64,000 bases of DNA from Agrococcus baldri (GTDB lineage Bacteria > Actinomycetota > Actinomycetes > Actinomycetales > Microbacteriaceae). A model generated the notes under the pieces. That model saw only the letters and a program-made list of their open reading frames with translations. It made no database searches and was not told where the DNA came from. A program made the position numbers and the translations under genes. The stretch spans positions 277,096 to 341,095 of the forward strand of contig BJUU01000001.1 of NCBI GenBank assembly GCA_007988785.1. Direction: 5' to 3'. The number at the start of each line of letters is the position of its first letter. The first letter of the stretch is position 1. Shown here piece after piece: positions 27,942 through 36,669 of the stretch.

Positions 27942-29069
27942 TCAGGCCTCTCGCTTGTAGAACGGCAGCGTGGTGATGGCGGCCGGCAGGTGGGTGCCGC
28001 GCACGTCGACGGACAGGGATTCGGACGCGCTCGAGCCGGGCTCGACGAGCGCCATCGCGATCGGATGGCCCAGGGTGGGCGACAGCGCGCCGCTCGTGAC
28101 GGCCCCGACGACGCGGTCGCCGTCGAGCACGGGGTAGCCGGCCCGCGGCGCGCGGCGGCCCTCGGCGGTCAGGCCGACGAGCACCGGGGCCCCCTCGGCG
28201 GGACCGGTCTCGACGCCCGCGCGACCGACGAAGTCGCCCTTGGTCTTCAGCGCGACCACGCGGCCGAGGCCGACCTGCGCGGGCAGCACGTCGATCGAGA
28301 GCTCGTTGCCGTAGAGCGGCATGCCCGCCTCGAGCCGCAGCGTGTCGCGCGCGGCGAGGCCGCAGAGCGCCATGCCGTGCGCCTCGCCGGCGAGCACGAG
28401 CGCGCGCCAGAGATCCTCGGCGGCGTGCGCGGCGACGTAGAGCTCGAAGCCGTCCTCGCCGGTGTAGCCGGTGCGGGCGACGAGCACGTCCTCGCCCTCG
28501 AAGACGCCCGGCAGGCTGCGGTAGTAGCGCAGCGGCTCGAGCGGCTCGGACTCGAGCCCGATCGCCTGCACGATCGCGAGCGAGGCCGGGCCCTGCACCG
28601 CGACCAGCGCGGTCTGCTCGGTCTCGTCGACGACCGTCGCGTCGAAGCCGGAGATGCGCGCCGTGAGCGCCTCGAGCACTGCGTGCCGGTTGGATGCGTT
28701 CGCGACCACCAGGTACTCCGTGTCGCCCGTGCGGTACACGATGAGGTCGTCGATGATGCCGCCGTGCTCGGCGAGCAGCAGCGAGTACTTCGCCTGCCAC
28801 GGCTCGATGGCGGAGAGGCGGCCGGCGAGCGCGAAGTCGAGGAACTCGGCGGCGCCCGCCCCGCTCACCCGCAGCTCGCCCATGTGGCTCAGGTCGAACA
28901 GGCCGGCGCGCTCGCGCACGGCCTCGTGCTCGGCCAGATCGGAGCCGTACCGCACCGGCATCTGCCAGCCGGCGAAGTCGATCAGCTGCGCCCCGGCAGC
29001 CTCGTGCACGGCGAGCAGCGGCGTCGCCGGTGCGGCGCCCCCGGTCGCTGTCGCATCCGTCACGGTCAT
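27942..29069 (-). CDS. gcvT: glycine cleavage system aminomethyltransferase, T protein
   Basis: Transfers the one-carbon unit from aminomethyl-GcvH to tetrahydrofolate and releases ammonia. The 375 residues show the conserved blocks [29 protein letters not shown] (about residues 55-70), [15 protein letters not shown] and the C-terminal [24 protein letters not shown] 29069 is chosen because GGAGGA lies five bases before it. An in-frame ATG at 29114 lies inside the riboswitch-controlled leader and lacks a ribosome site. First gene of the glycine-cleavage operon. Confidence 0.95.
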   Translation of the reverse strand: MTVTDATATGGAAPATPLLAVHEAAGAQLIDFAGWQMPVRYGSDLAEHEAVRERAGLFDLSHMGELRVSGAGAAEFLDFALAGRLSAIEPWQAKYSLLLAEHGGIIDDLIVYRTGDTEYLVVANASNRHAVLEALTARISGFDATVVDETEQTALVAVQGPASLAIVQAIGLESEPLEPLRYYRSLPGVFEGEDVLVARTGYTGEDGFELYVAAHAAEDLWRALVLAGEAHGMALCGLAARDTLRLEAGMPLYGNELSIDVLPAQVGLGRVVALKTKGDFVGRAGVETGPAEGAPVLVGLTAEGRRAPRAGYPVLDGDRVVGAVTSGALSPTLGHPIAMALVEPGSSASESLSVDVRGTHLPAAITTLPFYKREA

Positions 29070-29092
29070 GAGTCCTCCATCGGTCTGGACTC
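29070..29092 (-). promoter_or_regulatory. hairpin over the gcvT ribosome binding site
   Basis: On the minus strand GAGTCC (29092-29087) pairs with GGACTC (29075-29070), and the ribosome site GGAGGA lies partly in the second arm. If formed it would hide the gcvT start, making this a candidate expression platform for the upstream glycine aptamer. Confidence 0.5.
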
Positions 29093-29147
29093 CCCCACTG
29101 TCGCCGATCGCCATGATCTGCTCCAGTGTGGCCTTCCCGAGCGGTTC

Positions 29148-29213
29148 TAGAACCTGAGAGTTTGGCGGGGAGGCTTGCTCCTTCGGTGCCCCCTGAGGGG
29201 CTCTCCCGCCCGG
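29148..29213 (-). promoter_or_regulatory. glycine riboswitch (one clear aptamer) upstream of gcvT
   Basis: Read on the minus strand, the leader has the glycine aptamer hallmarks in order. These are GCGGGAGAG at about 29209-29201, CACCGAAGGAGCAA at about 29188-29175, and AACTCTCAGG at 29162-29153. The P1 stem and the conserved purine-rich joining regions are recognisable. It precedes the glycine-cleavage operon, the standard target, where glycine turns on expression. A second tandem aptamer is not convincing in the 75 bases that follow. Confidence 0.88.
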
Positions 29214-29247
29214 GCGTGCAGCGGCCGGCTGTGCGTGTCTTCCGGTG

Positions 29248-29253
29248 ATCCTA
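29248..29253 (-). promoter_or_regulatory. -10 box of the gcvTHP operon
   Basis: TAGGAT on the minus strand begins at the TAG stop codon of mnhG and would start transcription near 29241, about 30 bases before the riboswitch. Confidence 0.45.
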
Positions 29254-29637
29254 TCGGGTCTGCGGCTCGTCCTCGGGCTGCTCGTCGTCGGCAGCGGGTG
29301 GATCCTCGGGCGTGCGGTCGTCGACCACCACGATGTCGGCGCGGAACTGCCCGGTGCGGTAGGCGGCCTTGCCCATCATCTGGGTCGCGACCGGCGCCGT
29401 CACGAGCTGCATGCCCGCCGCCAGGATGAGCATCGTCGTCGCGCCGGGCTCGCGCAGCACCGTCGCGAGGCCGGCGCACAGCAGCAGGAACCCGAGCGTC
29501 TGCGGCTTCGAGGCCGCGTGCATGCGGTTGAGCACGTCGGGCAGGCGCACGAGCCCGATCGCGGCGGTGAGCGTGAACCCGGCGCCGATGACGATCAGGA
29601 CGGAGCCGACGATGTCGAGGATCGATTCGAGCGTCAT
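29251..29637 (-). CDS. mnhG: Mrp antiporter subunit G
   Basis: Small membrane subunit of the multi-subunit cation/proton antiporter, 128 residues with three helices. VGSVLIVIGAGFTLTAAIGLVRLPDVLNRMHAASKPQTLG (continuing the first two helices) is the family signature, with RLPD and R.HA..K visible at about 30-44. The C-terminus after residue 100 is an acidic tail (DDRTPEDPPAADDEQPEDEP). It overlaps mnhF as ATGA and is last in the operon; the gcv promoter begins at its stop codon. Confidence 0.93.
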   Translation of the reverse strand: MTLESILDIVGSVLIVIGAGFTLTAAIGLVRLPDVLNRMHAASKPQTLGFLLLCAGLATVLREPGATTMLILAAGMQLVTAPVATQMMGKAAYRTGQFRADIVVVDDRTPEDPPAADDEQPEDEPQTR

Positions 29638-30026
29638 GGCACGTCCTTCCCCTCGCGGGCCGGCCCGGCGGGGCCGGTCTCGTCGGCGGTGCCCGACTCC
29701 CCCTCCGGATCGCTCGGCTCATCGGGGGCGGAGGAGGGGGCGGATGCGTCGGGTCCCGTCCCGACGACGCCCTCCCGCCCTGCCACGAAGCGCGCCATCG
29801 AGACGGTGCCGGCGAAGGCGAGCAGCGACAGCACCACGATGACGGCGAGCGTCGAGCTGTCGTGGCTGATCGCCGCCGCCACGGCGAGCGAGCCGGCGAC
29901 CGTGGTGATGAGCACGTCGGTGGCGACCACGCGGTCGGCCGGGCCGGGCCCGCGCACGATGCGGACGAGCGTGAGCGAGGCGGCGAGCACCAGCATCACT
30001 CCCGCGATCGCGAGCACGGCATCCAT
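29634..30026 (-). CDS. mnhF: Mrp antiporter subunit F
   Basis: Three-helix subunit with the conserved LTLVRIVRGPGPADRVVATD block (about residues 19-38), where GP..ADR is diagnostic of MrpF. The usual family length is about 90 residues; this one has 130. The extra 45 are a soluble acidic, Pro/Ser/Gly-rich tail (VGTGPDASAPSSAPDEPSD onward). Starts and stops overlap neighbours by 1-4 bases. Confidence 0.93.
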   Translation of the reverse strand: MDAVLAIAGVMLVLAASLTLVRIVRGPGPADRVVATDVLITTVAGSLAVAAAISHDSSTLAVIVVLSLLAFAGTVSMARFVAGREGVVGTGPDASAPSSAPDEPSDPEGESGTADETGPAGPAREGKDVP

Positions 30027-30556
30027 CAGTCCTCCTCCAGCAGCGCGCGGTCCTCGGCCGTGCCGAAGGCCCGCAGCGCGGTCGCCTCGGTCGCGAGCGC
30101 GCTCGCCCGCGCCTTCTCGACGGCCTCGGGGGTCGAGGCGTCGAACACGTGCACGAGCAGCCAGCGCTCCCCTGCGTCGATCGCCACCGAGCCGGGCACG
30201 AGCGTGACGAGCTCGGCCGTGATCGCGGTGATGAACGCCGAGTCGCTGCGCAGCCGCACCTCGATGATGGCGTTCCTGGTGGGGCGCCAGAACGCCAGCA
30301 CCTTGGCGGCGACCTGGAAGCTCGAGACCGTCAGGCCCCAGAGCGTGACGACGACCAGCCGGCCGAAGCCGATGGGGCGGAACGACTCGAGCTCCGGCAC
30401 GTCCGGCAGGGGGAACAGCACCTGGATGAGCAGCGCGACCAGCAGCCCCCAGATGGCGGCGCCGAGCGTCAGCTCGCCCCACAGCATCATCCACACGATG
30501 GCGAGGCCGATGGTCGCGAGGAAGGAGACCCGGTAGCGCAGCTTCGGCCGCTTCAT
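30026..30556 (-). CDS. mnhE: Mrp antiporter subunit E
   Basis: Membrane subunit of the Mrp complex, 176 residues. Helices lie near residues 10-50 (LATIGLAIVWMMLWGELTLG, IWGLLVALLIQVLFP) and 70-90. AFWRPTRNAIIEVRLRSDS and AITAELVTLVPGSVAIDAGE are the MrpE core blocks, including the LTPGT-like LVPGS. ATGA overlap with mnhD upstream and a one-base overlap with mnhF downstream. Confidence 0.93.
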   Translation of the reverse strand: MKRPKLRYRVSFLATIGLAIVWMMLWGELTLGAAIWGLLVALLIQVLFPLPDVPELESFRPIGFGRLVVVTLWGLTVSSFQVAAKVLAFWRPTRNAIIEVRLRSDSAFITAITAELVTLVPGSVAIDAGERWLLVHVFDASTPEAVEKARASALATEATALRAFGTAEDRALLEED

Positions 30557-32061
30557 GGCAGCGCCTCCTCGACGGCGGTCGTGTACGCCCCGTCCTGGAT
30601 GTCGACGGCGGCGCGGTAGGCGAAGTCGGTCAGCGGGCCGGCGATGACCGTCAGCAGCACCGTGATGCCGACCAGGGCCGAGGCCGCGACCACCCAGATG
30701 CGGGGCAGCACGCGCAGCGAGTGCACGCGGTCGTCGTCCTCGCCGCGATCCTGCCAGAAGGCGCGCTGCCAGACGCGGATGACCGCGATGAGCGTGAGCA
30801 GGCTCGTCGCGACGCCCGCGATCACCGCGATCAGCGCGAGCGGCGTCTCGGTCGCGAGCGCCGCATCCATGAGCGCCACCTTGCCGAGGAAGCCCGAGAA
30901 CGGCGGGATGCCGCCCAGGTTGAGCGCTGGCAGCAGATAGAGCACCGCCAGCAGCGGCACGGCGGCGAGGCCGCCGAGGCGCGCGAGGCTCGTCGAGCCG
31001 CCCACCCGCTCGATGAGCCCGACCACGATGAACAGCGCCGTCTGCACCAGGATGTGGTGGACGATGTAGAAGATCGAGCCGCCCAGGCCCGCCTCGGTGC
31101 CGAGCGCGATGCCCAGCAGCATGTAGCCGATGTGGCTCACGAGCGTGAACGAGAGCAGACGCTTGATCTCGCCCTGCGCGAGGGCGCCCAGGATGCCCAG
31201 CAGCATCGTCAGGATCGCGACCACCAGCAGCAGGTCGGTGAGCGGGCTGTCGGGGAAGAGCAGCGTCTGCAGGCGGATGATCGCGAACACGCCCACCTTG
31301 GTCAGCAGGCCCGCGAAGACCGCCGTGACGCTCGCGGGAGCCGTCGGGTAGGAGTCCGGCAGCCACGCCTGCAGCGGGAACACCGCCGCCTTGATGCCGA
31401 ACACGACCAGCAGCAGCAGCTGGATCGTCAGCTGCATGCCCGGGTCGAGGGCCGCGAGCCGCTCCGGCAGCTGCGCGAAGCTCACCGTGCCGGTGGCGCC
31501 GTAGACGATCGACAGCGCCAGCAGGAACAGCAGCGACGACAGCACGCTCACGACCACGTAGGTCGAGCCCGCGCGCACGCGCTCCCTCGTCGCGCCGAGC
31601 ATGATCAGCACGTAGGAGGAGAACAGCAGGATCTCGAAGCCGACGAAGAGGTTGAACAGGTCGCCGGCGAGGAACGCGTTCGACACGCCCGCCGTCAGCA
31701 CCAGGAAGGTCGGGTGGAAGACCGACACCGGTGCGCCGTCGGCGCTGTCGGAGACGTCGCGCCGGGAGGGGAAGATGACGACGATCGCGGTGACGATGCT
31801 CGAGACCAGCACCATGAGCGACGAGAGCCGATCGGCGACCAGCACGATGCCCAGGCCCTCCGGCCAGGCCCCGACCCACAGCACGATCGGGCCCTGCGCA
31901 TCCGCCGCCAGGCACAGGATGAGCGCGAAGACAGCCACGAGGGCGAGCGTGGTGCCTGAGACCACCCGCTGCCACGCGGGGTGGCGCGCGAGGATGAGCG
32001 TGATGCCCGCCGCCAGCAGCGGCAGCAGCACGGGGATGGGGACGAGGTTCGCGAAGTCCAT
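30553..32061 (-). CDS. mnhD: Mrp antiporter subunit D
   Basis: A 502-residue proton-translocating subunit homologous to respiratory complex I NuoM/N, with about 14 helices. GFEILLFSSYVLIMLGA carries the key glutamate of helix 5. LLTKVGVFAIIRLQTLLFP carries the lysine of helix 7, and GEIKRLLSFTLVSHIGYMLLG the helix-8 lysine and histidine. GIPPFSGFLGKVALMDAAL has the second essential lysine. All residues needed for proton transfer are therefore visible. Coupled to mnhC and mnhE by overlaps. Confidence 0.95.
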   Translation of the reverse strand: MDFANLVPIPVLLPLLAAGITLILARHPAWQRVVSGTTLALVAVFALILCLAADAQGPIVLWVGAWPEGLGIVLVADRLSSLMVLVSSIVTAIVVIFPSRRDVSDSADGAPVSVFHPTFLVLTAGVSNAFLAGDLFNLFVGFEILLFSSYVLIMLGATRERVRAGSTYVVVSVLSSLLFLLALSIVYGATGTVSFAQLPERLAALDPGMQLTIQLLLLVVFGIKAAVFPLQAWLPDSYPTAPASVTAVFAGLLTKVGVFAIIRLQTLLFPDSPLTDLLLVVAILTMLLGILGALAQGEIKRLLSFTLVSHIGYMLLGIALGTEAGLGGSIFYIVHHILVQTALFIVVGLIERVGGSTSLARLGGLAAVPLLAVLYLLPALNLGGIPPFSGFLGKVALMDAALATETPLALIAVIAGVATSLLTLIAVIRVWQRAFWQDRGEDDDRVHSLRVLPRIWVVAASALVGITVLLTVIAGPLTDFAYRAAVDIQDGAYTTAVEEALP

Positions 32062-32552
32062 CAGCGCGCCTCCTCGTCCTCTGCGCGGCTGCCGGTCTCT
32101 CGCTCCGGCCTGCCGCCCAGCTCGGAGTCGGCCCTGCCGCCCGACTCGGAGTCGGAGTCGGACGAGGTGTCGACGTAGGCCTCGCTCGAGAGGTCGGCCT
32201 CTGCGCGGCGGCGCACGATGGCGTCCTCGACGTCGTCGGCGACCTCGTCGTGCCCCTCGAGCTGGAAGGAGCGGTAGGACATGGCGAGCAGGAACGCGCT
32301 GGTCGCGAGCGAGATGACGATGGCGGTGAGCACCATCGCCTGCGGCAGCGGATCGGCGATCGCCTCCGGATCCTCGCCCACGATGGGCGCGGTCCCCGCG
32401 GGGCCGGAGGAGACCAGGAAGAGCAGGTTGATGCCGTTGCCAGCCAGCATGACGCCCGCGAGGATGCGCATGAGGCTGCGCTCGAGCAGCAGGTAGACGC
32501 CCGCGGCGATGAGCACGCCGCCGGCGATGGCGAGGATGAGCGTCGGGGTCAT
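32061..32552 (-). CDS. mnhC: Mrp antiporter subunit C
   Basis: NuoK-like subunit with three helices. LLERSLMRILAGVMLAGNGINLLFLVSS (read as two parts, about 23-50) and DPLPQAMVLTAIVISLATSAF (about 67-87) match MrpC, including the DPLPQALVLTAIVI hallmark. The family is usually about 113 residues; here it is 163, because a hydrophilic tail of about 60 residues follows helix 3. The tail is rich in Asp/Ser/Glu/Arg (VDTSSDSDSESGG and ERETGSRAEDEEAR). One-base overlap with mnhD and four with mnhA. Confidence 0.94.
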   Translation of the reverse strand: MTPTLILAIAGGVLIAAGVYLLLERSLMRILAGVMLAGNGINLLFLVSSGPAGTAPIVGEDPEAIADPLPQAMVLTAIVISLATSAFLLAMSYRSFQLEGHDEVADDVEDAIVRRRAEADLSSEAYVDTSSDSDSESGGRADSELGGRPERETGSRAEDEEAR

Positions 32553-35389
32553 CGGCGCACCCCCTCGCCGGGCAGCGATCGGTCGGAGCGCCACTGCGGG
32601 CGGGGTGCGACGTTCTGCTCGCTGTGCAGGTCGATGCCCGCGCCGAGCGAGCGCACGAAGTCGAGCATGGCGCCGATCACGATGAGCCAGACGCCGATGT
32701 CGAAGAAGACGGTGGTGACGAGCTTCTGCTCGCCCAGCAGCGGCAGCGTCGCCTCGATCGCGTACGACTCGCCGATGCGCCCGCCGATGAGCACCGGCCA
32801 GATGACGCTCAGCACCACGACGGCCATGCCGCCGCCGAGCAGCTTGCCGGCGTCGAACGGCACCGCCTCGAGCAGCTCCTGCCCGCCGCCCGCGAGGTAG
32901 CGCACAGCGAGCGCGATGCCCGCGACCAGGCCGCCCGCGAAGCCGCCGCCGGGCTCGTTGTGCCCCACCGCCAGCAGGTAGATCGAGAGCGTCATCATCA
33001 CCGGGAAGAGCAGTCGCGTCATCATCTCGAGCACCGGCGAGGCGAGCTGCTCGGAGGTGAACGCGCCGCGCAGCCAGGTGCGGCGGCCGGTGGCCGACTG
33101 CGTCTGGCGCGGCGTGCCGGCGGTGGGCCTGCGCACGAAGATGAGGCTCGCGACGCCCGTCGCGGCGGCCAGCACGACCGAGACCTCGCCCAGGGTGTCC
33201 CACGCGCGGATGTCGACGAGCGTGACGTTGACGATGTTCTCGCCGTGGCCGAACTCGTAGGCCCAGCGGTAGAAGCCGTCGGAGATCGGCTCGCCGGTGC
33301 GCGCCTGCAGCGCCGCGAGCGCCGCGAGCGCGCCGAAGGTGCCGACGGCGATGCCCAGCATGGCCCGCAGGTAGCGCGCGGCGCGCAGCGGCCGGTTCGT
33401 GAAGTACTTCGGCAGCCGCCGCAGCACGAGCACCAGGATCACCAGGAAGACGGTCTCCGCCAGCGCCTGCGTGAGCGCGAGATCGGGTGCGCCGTGCAGC
33501 AGGAACAGCAGCGCGACGCCGTAGCCGACCACCGAGAGCAGCATGAAGGCCTTGAGCCTGCCGCGCGTGGTGGTGACGGCGACCGCGGCGATGCTGACGA
33601 TCACTGCCGTCGCGACCTGCCCCGGCGAGTCGAACAGCCGCACGTCGCTCGTGAGGGCGCCGGAGAGCAGCAGCGCGATGCCGGGGAACGCGACGGTCAC
33701 GAGCAGGATCGTCGTCAGGTGCATCGGCAGCGAACCGGTCTGGATGCGGCCGGTCACCTCGACCGCGAGCCGGTCGAGGGCGCGCATGCCCGCGTGATAC
33801 CCGCGCTCGAGCGGATCCTGCCCGTGCGGCGCGCGCCGGCGGCCGCCGATCGAGCGGTGCAGCAGCGCGCCGAGCAGCCACGCGACCATCGACGAGATGA
33901 GCGCGGGGGTGAAGCCGTGCCAGAGCGCCAGGTGCGGGGCGTCCTCGCCTGCGGGCACGGCGTCGACCTGCGGCTCGAGCAGGGCGGAGATGAGGTCGCC
34001 GCCGAAGCCGGCGACGAGGCCCAGCAGCGCCAGCAGCACCGGTGCGACGACGAGCGCGCGCGAGCGCCGCTTCGGCTCGGTGACGAGCCGCCCGAAGAAG
34101 ACGCCCATCACGAAGCGCAGCGAGTAGGCGACCGTGAGGGCGGCGCCGACCGCGATGCCGATGAACGCGAGCCAGCCGATCGCCATGAGCCCGCCGTCGG
34201 CGTCGCCGAGCGCGGCGTCGAGCGCTGCCTCCTTGCCGAGGAACCCCAGCGCGGGTGGGATGCCGGCCATCGACGCGGCCGCGAGGATGGCCGCGCCGGC
34301 CGCCAGCGGCATCCGTCTCGCCAGGCCGCCGAGCTCGCGCAGGTCGCGCGTGCCGGTGGCCTTGTCGACGACGCCCACCACCATGAACAGCGCAGCCTTG
34401 AACACCGCGTGCGCCGCCAGCAGCGTGAGCCCGGCCTGCATCGAGGCGTGCGTGCCGATGCCGAGCACGGTCACGAGCAGGCCGAGCTGGCTGACGGTGC
34501 CGTGCGCGAGCAGCACCTTGATGTCGAGCTGGCGCATCGCCCGCACGGCGCCCAGCAGCATCGTGATGATGCCGAGGCCCACGAGGCCCCAGCGCCACCA
34601 CGGCAGCTCGACGAAGGCGGGGCTGAGGGCGGCGATGAGGAAGATGCCGGCCTTGACCATCGCTGCGGCGTGCAGGAACGCCGACACCGGCGTCGGCGCG
34701 GCCATGGCGCCGGGCAGCCAGTACTGGAACGGCACGATGGCCGACTTCGAGAGCGCGCCCACCACCATGAGCGCCGCCGCCCAGGCGGCTGCGCCCGTCT
34801 GCGGCACCGCCTCGAGCGTCGCGGCGAGCGAGAAGGTGCCGGTCTCGGATTCGAGCAGCATCACGCCGACGAGCATCGTCAGCCCGCCGATCGTGGTCAC
34901 GATGAGCGCCGTCTGCGCGGCGCGCCGGTTGCTCGCGGAGCGGTGGTTGAGGCCCACCAGCAGGTAGCTGAAGACCGTCGTGAGCTCCCACCCGACCAGC
35001 AGCACGATCAGGTCGTCCGAGAGCACGAGCAGCAGCATCGAGGCGGCGAAGCCCGTGAGCAGGCCGACGGTGCGGGAGGCGAGCGTCTTCGACTCGAAGT
35101 ACCAGGCGCAGTAGACGAAGATCAGGCCGCCGACGCCCAGCACGACCATCGCCAGCAGCCACTGCAGGGCGCCCAGCCGCAGGTCGATCGCGATGTCGAG
35201 CGCGGGCATCCACTCGACGCGCTCCTGCAGCACCGCCCCGGCGGCGACCGCGGGGCCCTGCATGCCGAACCAGATCGCGGCGCCGATGCTGGCCGCCGCG
35301 GGCAGCAGGAAGACGAAGCGGCCCATCCGGCTGCTGAGCGCGCTGGCGACCACGCCGAGGAGGGCGAGTATCGACACAGTGAGCAGCAC
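32549..35389 (-). CDS. mnhA: Mrp antiporter subunit A with fused B domain
   Basis: Largest Mrp subunit, 946 residues. The N-terminal NuoL-like domain has GWELTTVFSYLLVGLNHRS (helix-5 glutamate), FLHAAAMVKAGIFLIAAL (helix-7 lysine), LAHGTVSQLGLLVTVLG and GIPPALGFLGKEAALDA. After about residue 560 the MrpA extension follows (VVGYGVALLFLLHGAPDLALTQ). From about 800 a complete MrpB-like domain ends the chain (LSIYLLAVGHNEPGGGF and GGLVAGIALAVRYLAGG). The GTG at 35389 gives an N-terminus of normal type (VLLTVSILALLGVVASAL). The operon order A/B-C-D-E-F-G is complete and functions in Na+ or K+ extrusion and pH homeostasis. It diverges from sbcD. Confidence 0.95.
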   Translation of the reverse strand: MLLTVSILALLGVVASALSSRMGRFVFLLPAAASIGAAIWFGMQGPAVAAGAVLQERVEWMPALDIAIDLRLGALQWLLAMVVLGVGGLIFVYCAWYFESKTLASRTVGLLTGFAASMLLLVLSDDLIVLLVGWELTTVFSYLLVGLNHRSASNRRAAQTALIVTTIGGLTMLVGVMLLESETGTFSLAATLEAVPQTGAAAWAAALMVVGALSKSAIVPFQYWLPGAMAAPTPVSAFLHAAAMVKAGIFLIAALSPAFVELPWWRWGLVGLGIITMLLGAVRAMRQLDIKVLLAHGTVSQLGLLVTVLGIGTHASMQAGLTLLAAHAVFKAALFMVVGVVDKATGTRDLRELGGLARRMPLAAGAAILAAASMAGIPPALGFLGKEAALDAALGDADGGLMAIGWLAFIGIAVGAALTVAYSLRFVMGVFFGRLVTEPKRRSRALVVAPVLLALLGLVAGFGGDLISALLEPQVDAVPAGEDAPHLALWHGFTPALISSMVAWLLGALLHRSIGGRRRAPHGQDPLERGYHAGMRALDRLAVEVTGRIQTGSLPMHLTTILLVTVAFPGIALLLSGALTSDVRLFDSPGQVATAVIVSIAAVAVTTTRGRLKAFMLLSVVGYGVALLFLLHGAPDLALTQALAETVFLVILVLVLRRLPKYFTNRPLRAARYLRAMLGIAVGTFGALAALAALQARTGEPISDGFYRWAYEFGHGENIVNVTLVDIRAWDTLGEVSVVLAAATGVASLIFVRRPTAGTPRQTQSATGRRTWLRGAFTSEQLASPVLEMMTRLLFPVMMTLSIYLLAVGHNEPGGGFAGGLVAGIALAVRYLAGGGQELLEAVPFDAGKLLGGGMAVVVLSVIWPVLIGGRIGESYAIEATLPLLGEQKLVTTVFFDIGVWLIVIGAMLDFVRSLGAGIDLHSEQNVAPRPQWRSDRSLPGEGVRR

Positions 35390-35429
35390 GCGGTGCAGTC
35401 CCTCTCGAGCACGGGCAGGGGCTCCAGGC

Positions 35430-35435
35430 AGTCTA
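35430..35435 (-). promoter_or_regulatory. -10 box of the mrp operon
   Basis: TAGACT on the minus strand, about 41 bases before the mnhA GTG, giving a leader of about 34 bases. Confidence 0.45.
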
Positions 35436-35475
35436 TCTGCGCGGCATGGCGCCGATGTGCGTCGGCCGCCGCCCC

Positions 35476-35481
35476 TAGCGT
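35476..35481 (+). promoter_or_regulatory. -10 box of sbcDC, leaderless spacing
   Basis: TAGCGT followed by exactly six bases and ATG 35488. Confidence 0.55.
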
Positions 35482-35487
35482 GGTGGC

Positions 35488-36669
35488 ATGCGGCTGCTGC
35501 ACACCTCCGACTGGCACGTCGGGCGCACGTTCCACGGGGCGGACACCCTCGACGCGCTGCTCGGCGTGCTCGGCGAGATCCCCGGGATCGTTCGCGCACA
35601 GCGCATCGATGTCGTGCTCGTCGCCGGCGACGTGTATGACTCGGCGATGCCCGCGGGCCGCCACGTCGATGCGCTCACGGGCGCGCTCGCGGCGATCCGC
35701 GAGGCGGGCGCGCGCATCGTGCTCTCGAGCGGCAACCACGACTCCGCGGCCCGGCTGGGCGCGAACGCGGGCTTCGCGCAGGCGGGCGGCCTGCACCTGA
35801 GCACGCGCGCGCTCGAGCCGGAGTCGTGGCGCATCGAGCTCGCCGACGAGCACGGCCCGGTGCAGGTCTTCGCGCTCCCCTACCTCGAGCCCGTCGCGCT
35901 GCGCGCCGCGCTGCCCGACGCCGGCATCGCGAGCCAGGCCGACGCGGTGCGATGGGCGATGGATGCGGTGCGCGCCGCGAGCGCGCAGCACCCGGGCCGC
36001 ACCGTCGTGCTCGCGCACTGCTTCGCGGCGGCCGTCGCGGCGAAGCCGCTCGATCCCGCGGCGGTGGGCGAGCTCGACGACGCTCCGCGCGACATCACCG
36101 CCGGCGGGCTCGACGTCGTGCCGATCGACGCCTTCGACGGCATCGACTACGTCGCCCTCGGCCACATCCACTCGCGCGAGCGGCTGGCGCCGAACGTGCG
36201 CTACTCGGGGGCGCCGCTGCACTACTCGTTCCGCGAGCGCTCGCCCGAGCGGGGCGGCTGGCTCGTCGAGCTGGGGGCGGATGGGCTGCAGGAGGTCACC
36301 TGGGTCGGGCTGCCGGTGCCGAGGGCGCTCACGACCCTCGAGGGCGAGCTCGACGCGCTGCTCGCCGACCCGCGGCACGACGGCACCGAGCAGGACTGGC
36401 TGCGCGTGCGGCTGACGGACCGGCTGCGCCCGATGGATGCGATGCGGCGACTGCGGGAGCGCTGGCCGCACTGCGCAGAGGTCACCTGGGTGGGCGGCGA
36501 GGCCGCACCGGCGGCGGCGCTGCGCGAGCGGCTCGCGCGGCGCAGCGAGGCCGAGATCGTCGACGGCTTCCTCGCGCACGTGCGCTCGGGCGTGGGGGCG
36601 AGCGATGCGGAGGCGGCGCTCGTGCGCGAGGCGCTCGCCCGCGTGGCGTCCTCGGAGCTCGCGCGATGA
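35488..36669 (+). CDS. sbcD: exonuclease SbcCD subunit D (Mre11-like nuclease)
   Basis: Manganese-dependent nuclease subunit (393 residues) of the SbcCD complex that opens hairpins and trims DNA ends. Phosphodiesterase motifs are in order: DWHVGR (8-13), LVAGDVYDSA (about 47-56), SSGNHDSAARLG (about 81-92), VLAHCF and ALGHIHSRE. All metal ligands (Asp8, His10, Asp50, Asn84, and the later histidines) are therefore present. The capping domain and the C-terminal SbcC-binding helices (about 300-393) complete it. The leaderless -10 fixes the start, and its stop overlaps the sbcC start as ATGA. Confidence 0.96.
   Translation: MRLLHTSDWHVGRTFHGADTLDALLGVLGEIPGIVRAQRIDVVLVAGDVYDSAMPAGRHVDALTGALAAIREAGARIVLSSGNHDSAARLGANAGFAQAGGLHLSTRALEPESWRIELADEHGPVQVFALPYLEPVALRAALPDAGIASQADAVRWAMDAVRAASAQHPGRTVVLAHCFAAAVAAKPLDPAAVGELDDAPRDITAGGLDVVPIDAFDGIDYVALGHIHSRERLAPNVRYSGAPLHYSFRERSPERGGWLVELGADGLQEVTWVGLPVPRALTTLEGELDALLADPRHDGTEQDWLRVRLTDRLRPMDAMRRLRERWPHCAEVTWVGGEAAPAAALRERLARRSEAEIVDGFLAHVRSGVGASDAEAALVREALARVASSELAR

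Noticed and set aside
29070..29147. Second glycine aptamer after the first.
   Set aside because: Only loose similarity (a CTGGAGCA stretch); the conserved purine blocks of an aptamer are not present in order.
32624..35800. A 1058-residue plus-strand frame rich in Arg, Gln, His, Glu and Asp over mnhA.
   Set aside because: Antisense shadow of a membrane-protein gene; hydrophobic codons read backwards give this composition.
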